From: CAYNFR01 sp964396595
GTDB lineage: Bacteria > Bacteroidota > Bacteroidia > Chitinophagales > Saprospiraceae
Assembly: GCA_964396595.1 (NCBI GenBank)
Contig: CAYNFR010000020.1
Coordinates: 1-64,000, forward strand
DNA length: 64,000 nt
Direction of reading: 5' to 3'
The notes under the pieces are model-generated. The model saw nothing but the letters and a program-made list of their open reading frames with translations. It had not been told where the DNA came from and searched no databases. Of the stretch, positions 26,455 through 35,303 are shown piece by piece (the stretch's first letter is position 1; each line of letters opens with the position of its first letter). The position numbers and the translations under genes were made by a program.

Positions 26455-27382
26455 TTCCGTGTTCCACGAGATATCTCTCCGCATCTAATGCTGCCATACA
26501 TCCTGTACCGGCAGCAGTAACTGCTTGTCTATAAACACGATCCGCTGCATCACCAGATGCAAATACGCCTTGAACCCTTGTTCTTGTTGTGCCAGCCTCG
26601 ACGATCAAATAGCCCGTCTCGTCCTTCTCTAGCCAATCACCAAATATATCTGTATTGGGCTTATGCCCAATAGCTACGAAAACACCTTTAACAGAGATTT
26701 CTCTTGATTCATTGGTCTTATTATTAACGACTCTTATTGCCTCTACTTCATCTCCGCCAAGTATTTCTTCCACTTCTGTATTCCAGTGCACCTCTATATT
26801 CTGAGTCTTAAATACGCGCTCTTGCATGATCTTAGAAGCCCTCAATTCATCTCTTCTCACTAGCATATGAACCTTAGGACATAATTTAGATAAGTAAGTA
26901 GCCTCTTCTGCAGCAGTATCGCCACCTCCTACAAGTGCCACCTCCAAGCCGCGGAAAAAGAAACCGTCGCATACAGCACATGCAGAAACGCCTTTATTCA
27001 TAAGTCGCTGCTCCGACGGAATGCCCAACCATTTAGCACTTGCACCAGTGGATATGATGACCGTATGAGCAAGAATCTCTTCTCCTCCTTCCGTAAATAA
27101 TTTATGTACCGGGCCTGTGAAGTCCACCGATACGATCTTTTCATAGTTGACCGTGGTACCAAATCTCTCTGCTTGCTTTCTGAAATCATCCATCATCTGT
27201 GGACCCATAATGCCATCAGGATAGCCAGGATAATTTTCAACATCGGTTGTGATCATTAATTGCCCGCCAGGTTCAGCTCCTGTATATAAAACAGGGGACA
27301 TATTTGCTCTTGCGGCATAAATAGCAGCAGTATATCCTGCCGGACCTGACCCAATGATGACACAATTTAAGATTTCAGACAT
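26447..27382 (-). CDS. trxB: Thioredoxin-disulfide reductase
   Basis: A 311-residue cytoplasmic flavoenzyme that reduces thioredoxin with NADPH. FAD motif IIGSGPAGYTAAIYAARA, redox motif CAVC (ACAVCDGFFFRG), NADPH motif VGGGDTAAEEA and C-terminal FAD contact ASGDAADRVYRQAVTAAGTGC are all present. The length is as expected. Confidence 0.96.
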   Translation of the reverse strand: MSEILNCVIIGSGPAGYTAAIYAARANMSPVLYTGAEPGGQLMITTDVENYPGYPDGIMGPQMMDDFRKQAERFGTTVNYEKIVSVDFTGPVHKLFTEGGEEILAHTVIISTGASAKWLGIPSEQRLMNKGVSACAVCDGFFFRGLEVALVGGGDTAAEEATYLSKLCPKVHMLVRRDELRASKIMQERVFKTQNIEVHWNTEVEEILGGDEVEAIRVVNNKTNESREISVKGVFVAIGHKPNTDIFGDWLEKDETGYLIVEAGTTRTRVQGVFASGDAADRVYRQAVTAAGTGCMAALDAERYLVEHGII

Positions 27383-27441
27383 TTGTAACGATTTGTGGGT
27401 GAAATAAATGATTAATGATCCAAAAAGTTGTAAAGGATGCG

Positions 27442-27449
27442 CAAAACTA
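27442..27449 (-). promoter_or_regulatory. Putative -7 element of trxB
   Basis: The minus strand reads TAGTTTTG, a match to TAnnTTTG, 60 nt upstream of the trxB ATG. The 17-nt perfect palindrome at 27462-27478 lies 12 nt further upstream. Confidence 0.4.
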
Positions 27450-27461
27450 ATATTCTATTTT

Positions 27462-27478
27462 ATTGGCCGACGGCCAAT
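27462..27478. repeat. Perfect palindrome between trmD and trxB
   Basis: ATTGGCC-GAC-GGCCAAT forms a 7-bp stem with a 3-nt loop. No T-run follows on either strand, so it is a poor terminator. It could be a DNA-binding site upstream of trxB or an RNA processing hairpin. Confidence 0.5.
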
Positions 27479-27517
27479 ATTAAAAAAATCATTAATTCTG
27501 ACTCTCTCAATAAAGCT

Positions 27518-28198
27518 CTATTCCGGCGGCAATAAATCTGGTCGCCGATCTAGCGTCCTTCTTAGTGCCATCTCATATCGCCAATGCTCAATCTTTTTGT
27601 CATCTCCTGAGAGAAGTATTTCCGGTACTTTATAGCCATTCCATTCCGCAGGACGCGAATATACTGGTGGGCTCAATAAGCCATCCTGAAACGAATCAGT
27701 AAGGGCAGAAGAACCATCATTGATAGCTCCGGGTATCAACCTTCCTATCGAATCAACCACAACTGCCGCCGCTAGTTCTCCGCCGGATAAAACATAATCC
27801 CCTATCGATAGTTCCATCGTTACATAATGTTCCCGGATACGCTCGTCGATGCCTTTATAATGTCCGCAGATAATGAGAAGGTTTTGTTTTAAAGAAAGAC
27901 GATTAGCTGATTGTTGGTCATATCTGCGACCGTCAGGCGTCATATAGATAATTTCACAGTATTCCCGCACGGACATCAATTCATCAATACAATCCGCTAA
28001 GGGTTGTGCCATCATAACCATACCCGCGCCAGAGCCATATTGATAATCATCAATCTGTTTATGCTTACCGATACCGAATGCTCTTAAATCGTGCAAGTAT
28101 ATATTAAGTAAACCGCGATCGACCGCGCGACGAAGTATGGAGTGATTAAATGGTCCATCTAGTAATCCCGGAACACAAGTGATGACATCAATACGCAT
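27518..28198 (-). CDS. trmD: tRNA (guanine-N1)-methyltransferase
   Basis: A 226-residue SPOUT methyltransferase making m1G37 in tRNAs. Family motifs: MRIDVITCVPGLLDGPFNHSI, YGSGAGMVMMAQPL, ICGHYKGIDERIREHYV, and the knot region SIGDYVLSGGELAAAVVVDSI with the catalytic Asp in the C-terminal VDSIGRLIPG segment. It is shorter at the C-terminus than E. coli TrmD (255 residues), which is usual in Bacteroidota. Its start overlaps the M20 gene by 11 nt, so it is the last gene of the S9-M20-trmD operon. Confidence 0.95.
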   Translation of the reverse strand: MRIDVITCVPGLLDGPFNHSILRRAVDRGLLNIYLHDLRAFGIGKHKQIDDYQYGSGAGMVMMAQPLADCIDELMSVREYCEIIYMTPDGRRYDQQSANRLSLKQNLLIICGHYKGIDERIREHYVTMELSIGDYVLSGGELAAAVVVDSIGRLIPGAINDGSSALTDSFQDGLLSPPVYSRPAEWNGYKVPEILLSGDDKKIEHWRYEMALRRTLDRRPDLLPPE

Positions 28199-29588
28199 TT
28201 CGAGCTTTCAATGTAGCGTAATGCTTGAAAAAATAGGTGATCGTTTTTATTCCTATATGAAAGTTAAACAGACCATAATGCTCGTCAGGTGAATGGATAT
28301 CGTCGCTGTCGAGACCAAAGCCCATCAGAATGGTCTTTAGTCCTAGTATTTGTTCGAAAAGAGCTACAATCGGGATACTGCCACCTCCTCGCACCGGAAT
28401 AGGTGTTTTTCCAAAGCTCTCCTCCATAGCCATATGTGCCGCCTTGTATTCCACGGTATCGGTAGGTGTCACAGCAGGCATTCCTCCATGATGTGGCCTC
28501 ACCTCTACACGAATGCCGGGAGGCGCGATTGATTTAAAATGGGCCGTAAATATCTCAGTTATGCGATCCGGATTTTGACCGGGCACTAATCTCATGCTTA
28601 TTTTAGCAAAAGCCTTAGAGGGAAGTACCGTCTTCGCTCCTTGTCCTATATACCCGCCCCATATACCATTTACATCAAGGGTAGGTCTGATAGATGTTCG
28701 CTCCATGGTCGAATAAGATTTTTCTCCACTCACTTCATCTACGTTTAGGTCTTTTTTAAAATCATCCAGGCTAAAAGGTGCTTTCGCCATTTCCTTTCGC
28801 TCTTTACGCGACACAGCAATGACACCATCGTAAAAGCCCGGGATAGTGATCTTACCGTTTTTATCATGCAAGCTGCTGATCATCTGGCAAAGGGCGTTAA
28901 CAGGGTTTGTGACGCCACCTCCATACACGCCACTATGCAAGTCCTTATTTGGTCCAGTAAGTTCTACTTCAACATAGCTCAGCCCGCGCAATCCCACGGT
29001 AATTGATGGGACATCATTGGCGATGATCGCCGTATCTGATACTAGTATCACATCTGCCATGAGCAGATTTTTGTGCTGCTCTAGAAAAGTTTCGAGGTTA
29101 TCAGAACCCACTTCTTCTTCACCCTCGATAATGAATTTGACATTGCAGCAAATCTCTCCGCTGGCAAGCATCGCCTCTACGGCTTTTATGTGCATAAATA
29201 CTTGTCCTTTGTCATCTGCTGCTCCCCTGGCAAATATTGCTCCTTCAGGATGCCTAGCTGTTTTCCTTATTACAGGATCAAAAGGTGCACTAGTCCACAA
29301 CTCCAAAGGATCTGGAGGTTGGACATCATAATGCCCATATATCAATATTGTGGGAAGAGACTTGTTTACTATTTTCTCCCCATAAACTATCGGATGCCCA
29401 GCTGTATCAATTAAGCGGGCCATATCGCATCCTATCTGAGTGAGTTGATCGCGCACATATTGAGCACATCTCAACACCTCATCTTTATATTGATCATCAG
29501 CACTGACTGAAGGTATCCTTAGTAATTCAAGAAGTTCTTCTTTAAATCTGTCTTTATTCTGTTCGATATATTCTATAGCCCTATTCAT
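28188..29588 (-). CDS. M20-family dipeptidase
   Basis: A 466-residue metallopeptidase (CNDP/PepV-like dipeptidase) that cleaves short peptides. Metal ligands lie in ILIYGHYDVQPPDP, ARGAADDKGQ, IIEGEEEVGSDN, and the dimerisation domain and ending (IHSPDEHYGLFN, with the final His) are present. ATG 29588 is chosen over a TTG one codon upstream. It starts 20 nt after the S9 gene stops and overlaps trmD by 11 nt, so the genes form an operon. Confidence 0.92.
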   Translation of the reverse strand: MNRAIEYIEQNKDRFKEELLELLRIPSVSADDQYKDEVLRCAQYVRDQLTQIGCDMARLIDTAGHPIVYGEKIVNKSLPTILIYGHYDVQPPDPLELWTSAPFDPVIRKTARHPEGAIFARGAADDKGQVFMHIKAVEAMLASGEICCNVKFIIEGEEEVGSDNLETFLEQHKNLLMADVILVSDTAIIANDVPSITVGLRGLSYVEVELTGPNKDLHSGVYGGGVTNPVNALCQMISSLHDKNGKITIPGFYDGVIAVSRKERKEMAKAPFSLDDFKKDLNVDEVSGEKSYSTMERTSIRPTLDVNGIWGGYIGQGAKTVLPSKAFAKISMRLVPGQNPDRITEIFTAHFKSIAPPGIRVEVRPHHGGMPAVTPTDTVEYKAAHMAMEESFGKTPIPVRGGGSIPIVALFEQILGLKTILMGFGLDSDDIHSPDEHYGLFNFHIGIKTITYFFKHYATLKARNAY

Positions 29589-29608
29589 CAATTTTTCCTT
29601 TCTTTTTT

Positions 29609-31756
29609 CTAATCTTTCATCGGGAATCGCATAGATTCTTGCATATTGAAATACATAAAAGAGAATATATCAGCTTGCTCTTCGATTACCATCGCTGTCG
29701 GCTTACCAGCGCCATGCCCGGCATTAGTCTCTATTCGAATCAAGACAGGATTAGGGCCTTGATGTTTAGATTGTAATTCAGCTGCATACTTAAAAGAATG
29801 CGCCGGTACTACCCTGTCATCATGATCTGCCGTCGTAATCATAGTCGCAGGATAAGATGCAGGTTTGACATTGTGTAGTGGAGAGTATTTTATGAGATAT
29901 TCGAAATCTTCGGGATTATCACTCCTGCCATAATCAACTGCCCAAGCTCTACCTATAGTAAATTCATGATACCGCAGCATATCCAATACACCCACAGCCG
30001 GGAAAGCCACAGCAAAAAGATCGGGTCTCTGCGTCATGCACGCACCCACTAACAATCCTCCGTTACTACCGCCGCGAATGGCTAATTTTTGAGGAGATGT
30101 GTATTTGTTATTAATAAGGTATTCGGCAGCAGCTTGAAAATCATCGAATACATTCTGCTTCCGCTCCTTCGTGCCGGCAAGATGCCATTCCTTACCAAAC
30201 TCTCCACCACCGCGAATATTGGCTACTGCATAGATCCCACCATTCTCGAGCATAGGAAGAATACTGGGGCTGAAACCAGGTGTCATGGAAATATTAAAAC
30301 CGCCATAGCCATATAATAGAGTTGGATTCCTTCCATCCCGTTTGATATTCTTGTTAAAAGTAAGAAACATGGGCACTCGTGTGCCATCATAACTCTCATA
30401 CCAGACTTGCTCTGTCGTGTAATCATCAAATGTAAAGTCAAGCTTCGCTTGCTTAAATACGGAAGATGTCTGATCATCTGTATTAAGCGAATAAATAGTG
30501 GCAGGATTGATATAAGCGGTAAAAGAATAAAATGCTTCTCTATCTTCCTTCTTACCGCTGACACCACCTATCGATCCAATACCCGGGAGATTAACATCCG
30601 CGATCTTCTTGCCATCAAAATCATATGCCGTTAAATGACTGGCTGCATTCACCAGTCTAGACACATATAACTTATTACCTGCTACTGATACGCTTGATAT
30701 CACATTGTCCGACTCGGGGATAACCGTTTTTAATCCTGCGCCGATATCGTTAAAATCGATTGAAACTAGCTTTTTCTTCGGAGCATCTTTATTGGTCAAA
30801 AAGTAAAGAGTGCTTCCCTCATTGGTTATTAACCAATTATCAGATCCGAATCCATCGAATATGGTCTTAATGGTTTTTTTACTATCCTTCAAGGATTGGA
30901 CACGTACCATATTGCCACTAGTAGACTCAGATTCGCTTATGATTAAAAATAGATTGTCTTCCGTAGTATATGCTGTTGCATTTCGTGAAGGATAGTTTGG
31001 GTTAGAAACGATAAGCTCATCCTTGCTCTGATCTTGTCCGATTTTATGGTAATAAACCGTGTGAAATTCATTTTTAGCAGAAAGCTCTTCGCCTGGTTTT
31101 GGTGTTGGGTATCGGCTGTAGTAAAAGCCATCATCTCGCCAGGACAAACCACTGAATTTAATCCATTCCAATTGATCCGTTAAATGCTCACCAGTCTTTA
31201 GATCAAGAATATGAGCCGTTCGCCAATCACTCCCTGCATTTGATTTAAGATAGGCGAGATATCGACCATCTTTACTGAAATCAAAACCTGCCAATGATGT
31301 AGTTCCATCACTTGAAAAGGAATTGGGATCAAGCACAACGACCTCTTGCCCATCATCTTGAAGCTTATACAAAACACTCTGATTCTGAAGTCCGTCATTT
31401 TTAAAAAAGTAGTACACACCAGCTTCTTTGAAGGGAGTAGAATATTTTTCGTAATTCCAAAGCTGTGTGAGTCTTTCTTTAACCTTTTCTCTAAATGGAA
31501 TTGCCTCCAGAAATCCGAATGTAACATCGTTCTGCCCACGAACCCATGCTTTTGTATCTTCACTATTGTCATCCTCCAGCCATCGATAAGGATCACTTAT
31601 CTGAGTACCATGATAATCATCATTAATTGTATCATCGGCATGAGTAGTCGGATAAAACACCTCTGGGATAACAAAGGACATATCTTTTGTTTCTTTGCAA
31701 GACATCGTCAAAAGTAATATTAGACAGCTTAATATGGATAAATGGTGCGTATTCAT
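29609..31756 (-). CDS. S9 prolyl oligopeptidase, lipid-anchored
   Basis: A 715-residue serine peptidase that cleaves after proline in short peptides. Lipobox LTMSC near residue 20 anchors it to the envelope. The N-terminal propeller holds DPYRWLEDDN, DWRTAHILDLKTG and GFYYSRYPTP; the catalytic domain has GGFNISMTPGFSPS, the nucleophile in GGSNGGLLVGA, the Asp in TTADHDDRVVPAHS and the His in NAGHGAGKPTA. It heads the S9-M20-trmD operon. Confidence 0.95.
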   Translation of the reverse strand: MNTHHLSILSCLILLLTMSCKETKDMSFVIPEVFYPTTHADDTINDDYHGTQISDPYRWLEDDNSEDTKAWVRGQNDVTFGFLEAIPFREKVKERLTQLWNYEKYSTPFKEAGVYYFFKNDGLQNQSVLYKLQDDGQEVVVLDPNSFSSDGTTSLAGFDFSKDGRYLAYLKSNAGSDWRTAHILDLKTGEHLTDQLEWIKFSGLSWRDDGFYYSRYPTPKPGEELSAKNEFHTVYYHKIGQDQSKDELIVSNPNYPSRNATAYTTEDNLFLIISESESTSGNMVRVQSLKDSKKTIKTIFDGFGSDNWLITNEGSTLYFLTNKDAPKKKLVSIDFNDIGAGLKTVIPESDNVISSVSVAGNKLYVSRLVNAASHLTAYDFDGKKIADVNLPGIGSIGGVSGKKEDREAFYSFTAYINPATIYSLNTDDQTSSVFKQAKLDFTFDDYTTEQVWYESYDGTRVPMFLTFNKNIKRDGRNPTLLYGYGGFNISMTPGFSPSILPMLENGGIYAVANIRGGGEFGKEWHLAGTKERKQNVFDDFQAAAEYLINNKYTSPQKLAIRGGSNGGLLVGACMTQRPDLFAVAFPAVGVLDMLRYHEFTIGRAWAVDYGRSDNPEDFEYLIKYSPLHNVKPASYPATMITTADHDDRVVPAHSFKYAAELQSKHQGPNPVLIRIETNAGHGAGKPTAMVIEEQADIFSFMYFNMQESMRFPMKD

Positions 31757-31782
31757 ATAAAATTAATATTATTAATAATCAT

Positions 31783-31790
31783 TATCTTTG
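31783..31790 (+). promoter_or_regulatory. Putative -7 element upstream of the secreted hypothetical gene
   Basis: TATCTTTG matches TAnnTTTG, 44 nt before ATG 31834. No clear -33 TTG is present. Confidence 0.4.
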
Positions 31791-31833
31791 GATTCCGGCG
31801 TAAGATGTGATCCGGACGTCGCAAAGTTACAAT

Positions 31834-32406
31834 ATGCATATAATAATACTTATACTTTTCTGTGTTCATGTCCATCATTCATTAGACAACACGCAGAACA
31901 CGCACATGCCTTGTAAAGTTGAGTTTGAAGGAATTGATCTCGAGAGTAAGGTATCGAAAAAACAACTTAGCCCACATACTGTCATCCACTATACACCACC
32001 GTCCCTTAAAAATGACTTACAAAGCAATGATCTGTTGATAGCTGAAGCCTATATCAGCAGGCATAATAATGATTATATGCTTTCATTGAATATTGAGATT
32101 AACAGTCTTAAAGCCAAGACACTTTATGGCGTAATCCCTACTGACAGCCAAATGAAAATAACGAATATTAAAGGTGACGAGATTCATATCAGAATTCCTA
32201 ATGGCTCAGATGCTTATCTTAATGATCGACGAAATGGATATACGTATTACATTTCGACACCGCTCGACGCTAAGTTAAGACGTCAACTTACAAGAAATGA
32301 AATTGATAAATGGGGTATCGTTTTCTCGTCAGGGTACGAAGAGTATGTGGTTTATGAAATCGATTTCTTTATGAATCAATTAGCTTGTCTTGAAAAAACC
32401 AAGTAA
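31834..32406 (+). CDS. Secreted protein of unknown function
   Basis: A 190-residue protein with a signal segment (MHIIILILFCVHVHHS). The mature part is mainly beta strands (NDYMLSLNIEINSLKAKTLYG, DEIHIRIPNGSDAYLND, NGYTYYISTPLDAKL) and ends YEEYVVYEIDFFMNQLA. No family is recognised. ATG 31834 is chosen over a GTG 27 nt upstream because it puts the hydrophobic segment at the N-terminus. It overlaps miaE by 17 nt and is probably co-translated with it. Confidence 0.65.
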   Translation: MHIIILILFCVHVHHSLDNTQNTHMPCKVEFEGIDLESKVSKKQLSPHTVIHYTPPSLKNDLQSNDLLIAEAYISRHNNDYMLSLNIEINSLKAKTLYGVIPTDSQMKITNIKGDEIHIRIPNGSDAYLNDRRNGYTYYISTPLDAKLRRQLTRNEIDKWGIVFSSGYEEYVVYEIDFFMNQLACLEKTK

Positions 32407-32995
32407 TAAAACAAAACTGGGGCTTGAACTACCTACTGATCCTCGATGGGTAAATCTCGCTCAAATGTCCCTCGAACATATCCTTACAGATCACGCCTAT
32501 TGTGAACAAAAGGCTGCGACTAGCTGCATCTCACTGATCCAAAGCTACCCCGAAAAAGAAAAGCTAGTAGAAGAAGTTGCGCCTGTCGTAACCGAAGAAT
32601 GGGGACACTTCCGAATGGTACTTAGAGAGATTAAAAAAAGGAATTTCAATTTAGGTCACCAACGAAAGGATGAATACGTAAATGCCCTTCTTAATTTTCA
32701 GATAAAAGGACTAGGCAAAGAAAGAGCTCTACTCGAGAAACTTCTTACCAATGCACTCATCGAAGCGCGATCTTGTGAGAGATTCAGGCTTCTGTCCTTA
32801 CATCTAGAGGATGACTACTTGCGCGAATTTTATCATCAATTCATGGTCTCCGAGGCAGGACATTATAAGATGTTCTTAGGTCTTGCTAAACTTTATTTTG
32901 ATAATGATCTTGTTGTAACCAGATGGCAAGAGTATCTAGCATACGAAGCAGATATATTGGCTGACATGACCGTCGATGGGACAAGAATGCATTAA
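32390..32995 (+). CDS. miaE: tRNA 2-methylthio-N6-isopentenyladenosine hydroxylase
   Basis: A 201-residue diiron oxygenase that hydroxylates ms2i6A37 in tRNA. The diiron ligands come from MSLEHILTDHAYCEQKAA, VTEEWGHFRMV, NALIEARSCERFRL and VSEAGHYKMFLGL (the E-x6-Y and ExxH patterns), and LGLELPTDPRWVNLAQ is the family N-terminus. The gene starts with TTG, since no ATG precedes that conserved N-terminus. It makes oxygen-dependent tRNA modification possible; miaA and miaB are outside the window. Confidence 0.9.
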   Translation: MKKPSNKTKLGLELPTDPRWVNLAQMSLEHILTDHAYCEQKAATSCISLIQSYPEKEKLVEEVAPVVTEEWGHFRMVLREIKKRNFNLGHQRKDEYVNALLNFQIKGLGKERALLEKLLTNALIEARSCERFRLLSLHLEDDYLREFYHQFMVSEAGHYKMFLGLAKLYFDNDLVVTRWQEYLAYEADILADMTVDGTRMH

Positions 32996-33025
32996 AAAAC
33001 AAAGCCCCGTTCACAAGACCGGGGC
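32994..33025 (-). terminator. Terminator of the PorE-like gene
   Basis: Stem GCCCCG (33004-33009) with CGGGGC (33020-33025) and a minus-strand tail TTTGTTTTTT. It lies just after the stop codon of the gene at 33059-35095. It may also stop transcripts of miaE coming from the other side. Confidence 0.75.
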
Positions 33026-33058
33026 AATTGTTCTCAATCATGGGGTTATTAAATTTTC

Positions 33059-35095
33059 CTAATTCTTGGCTCGTTTAATTATACCGTTATCATCTTCGAT
33101 TAATTCTGCATCCTTAAATCCTCGTTTTATTGCAGCATTTTTTGCCTTAACTGCCGCTTCGTATGATTCGTATCCGCCCAATATAAAGATCGTGAAGCTA
33201 CCTTTAGTCCATTGCTCAAGTCTTCCTAAGTCTATGGCCTTATCGATATCAAAATTTAGTGGATTATTGTAAGAAGCTAACTTTACCTTAAACGAAGTAG
33301 AGGGATTATAATCATTTATCCATCCTGCGCTGTTTCCTGCACTCGCACTTGAAATAATATCATATGTAGAACTGCTTAGTATATCAATGGTCACAAAAGC
33401 ATCTTTAAAACCACGTTTTTTAACCTCTGCCAACACCCTATCTGCTTCTGCACGAGATTCATAATGACCCAAGCGGATTTTTACATTCGAAGACTTATAA
33501 AAACGGAATAGTTTGCCATACTCCTGGACACTTGAGAAGTTTGATAAATGTCCATTTGATTGCGCATATGCGGCTAATTGTATGAAATAATATCTTGCAT
33601 TCTCATCCATGACAGGTTCAGGTACTCTGCCCATAGTGATCGACTTAAGTACGGCACCATCATAAAGACTCCCGAGATCTTCTTCGAGAGTGACAATCTC
33701 CTCTTCAGAAACAGGTATGGCTACAACATCCTTTTCAATAAAGGATTGTGTATTAATAGCAATCGCCTCTGGAACAACTTCTTCAAATTCATCAATTCGA
33801 ACTGCTTCTGGCATATTCTCTTCAGCTACTGCAAGCATCTCTTGTTGTAATCTTCGCAGTGGATAGGCTAGATAAATGTCATCATTTCCGCGACCTCCCA
33901 ATCTATTTGATGTAAAGTAATAATCTCCGCTTTTAGGCTCTACAGCAAAGTAAAAGTCATCAGCCGGAGAATTAATTCCTTTACCCATATTAGTTGGATC
34001 AGACCACTTGTCCGATTTTTTCTCAGCTTGAAAAACATCATATCCTCCCAATCCAAGTAATCTGTCTGATGAAAAATAAAGCTTCCCTCCATTGACAAAT
34101 GGGGTTATTTCATTACCCGGGGTATTGATCTCAGCCCCCAAGTTATTGGGCTCAGACCATTCACCATCGTTAAAATAAGAGACATAAAGGTCAAATCCAC
34201 CATACCCTCCCGGGCGGTTAGAGGCAAAATATAAGGCATTCTCAGCTGATGCTAAATGTGGAAAGCCGTAGGCATAAGAAAGCTCATTGAATTTAAAAGG
34301 TTTCGCTTCACTAAAATCCCCCTCCGCCTCTGTCATGGCCAGATGGATGGACATATCCGTCTCGTTATTAAATATTTTAGTACAACCGTTGCTGAATGTA
34401 TTACGCATAAAAGCTACCATTCTACCATCTCGTGAATAACTAAGTGGACCTAGATAGTAGTTCTCCTTCATATCACCGCGCAAAAGTTTGACATCGCTCT
34501 GGCGATATTTGAATAGTTGACTACCTGTCGTCTGGATATAACTATCATTCTTTTTCTCATTATCGCGTTTTATATCTGTTCTAAATGAACAAAACACGAT
34601 GTCATCTTTGAAGAAGGCTACACCGAAATCACTGTCGGTTGAGTTACCGGGAAAAACTGAAACTTCATAAAGATCTGATTCTTGAAGTAGTTTTTTAGCC
34701 TCATTAATGCCCATGATATGATATGCTGCATCTTGGGCATTTACCATGGCATATTCATTGTATATAGCAGCCGCTTTATCGTAAAGCCCGACTTTCTTGA
34801 GCACCTCGGCATACTGGAGTCTGTATGATGTCTCCAGATCTACACCTAGACTGAGTGCTTTCTCGTACGCTTCAACCGCAGACAAGAGATCATTCTTCAT
34901 GTTATAAGCATTGGCAAGTTTAGCATATCCTACGGCGTGTGTAGGGTACTTCGCTAAAGCGCTTATATAATTTTCGATGGCTAGATCAAATGCCTTTAGC
35001 TTATACAACTTGTCAGCCTTGTCAAATTCTTTCTGACCAGTCGCTGACAAACTAAGGAAGAGTGCAAGCGCTACAAATAAATAATTCTTGTTCAT
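33059..35095 (-). CDS. PorE-like TPR-PD40 envelope protein with two SPOR domains
   Basis: A 678-residue secreted protein. A signal peptide (MNKNYLFVALALFLSLSATG) is followed by TPR units (AIENYISALAKYPTHAVGYAK, AVEAYEKALSLGVD), then a WD40-like PD40 propeller (NALYFASNRPGGYGGFDLYVS, GGKLYFSSDRLLGLGGYDVF, GDYYFTSNRLGGRGNDDIY). The C-terminus has two SPOR-type modules: about 500-572 (YYFIQLAAYAQ, FRFYKSSNVKIRLGHYESR, GFKDAFVTI) and about 600-672 (FKVKLASYN, WTKGSFTIFILGGYESYEAA, GFKDAELI). In PorE of the type IX system the C-terminus is OmpA-like; here SPOR, which also binds peptidoglycan, takes that place. The start is ATG 35095; upstream Met codons add 22 residues without signal character. 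Confidence 0.85.
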   Translation of the reverse strand: MNKNYLFVALALFLSLSATGQKEFDKADKLYKLKAFDLAIENYISALAKYPTHAVGYAKLANAYNMKNDLLSAVEAYEKALSLGVDLETSYRLQYAEVLKKVGLYDKAAAIYNEYAMVNAQDAAYHIMGINEAKKLLQESDLYEVSVFPGNSTDSDFGVAFFKDDIVFCSFRTDIKRDNEKKNDSYIQTTGSQLFKYRQSDVKLLRGDMKENYYLGPLSYSRDGRMVAFMRNTFSNGCTKIFNNETDMSIHLAMTEAEGDFSEAKPFKFNELSYAYGFPHLASAENALYFASNRPGGYGGFDLYVSYFNDGEWSEPNNLGAEINTPGNEITPFVNGGKLYFSSDRLLGLGGYDVFQAEKKSDKWSDPTNMGKGINSPADDFYFAVEPKSGDYYFTSNRLGGRGNDDIYLAYPLRRLQQEMLAVAEENMPEAVRIDEFEEVVPEAIAINTQSFIEKDVVAIPVSEEEIVTLEEDLGSLYDGAVLKSITMGRVPEPVMDENARYYFIQLAAYAQSNGHLSNFSSVQEYGKLFRFYKSSNVKIRLGHYESRAEADRVLAEVKKRGFKDAFVTIDILSSSTYDIISSASAGNSAGWINDYNPSTSFKVKLASYNNPLNFDIDKAIDLGRLEQWTKGSFTIFILGGYESYEAAVKAKNAAIKRGFKDAELIEDDNGIIKRAKN

Positions 35096-35267
35096 AATTA
35101 AACTTGTTCGTTTCATATTAGATCTAGGCGTAACATAAATAGTATTGCCTAATAGCGACAAATATATTAAGAATATTCACAATATGTATCATTAAAGCAA
35201 AAAAAATGGTTTTCTCATAAGCTCAAAATCACGCTAAAATCATCAGACATCGTGAAGTTGCAAGGAC

Positions 35268-35275
35268 TATATTTG
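35268..35275 (+). promoter_or_regulatory. Putative -7 element of ychF
   Basis: TATATTTG matches TAnnTTTG exactly, 29 nt upstream of the ychF ATG. A TTG at 35258-35260 is too close to be the -33 box. Confidence 0.45.
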
Positions 35276-35303
35276 CGCTTTTTTATATAGAAAGTTAAAT
35301 GCT

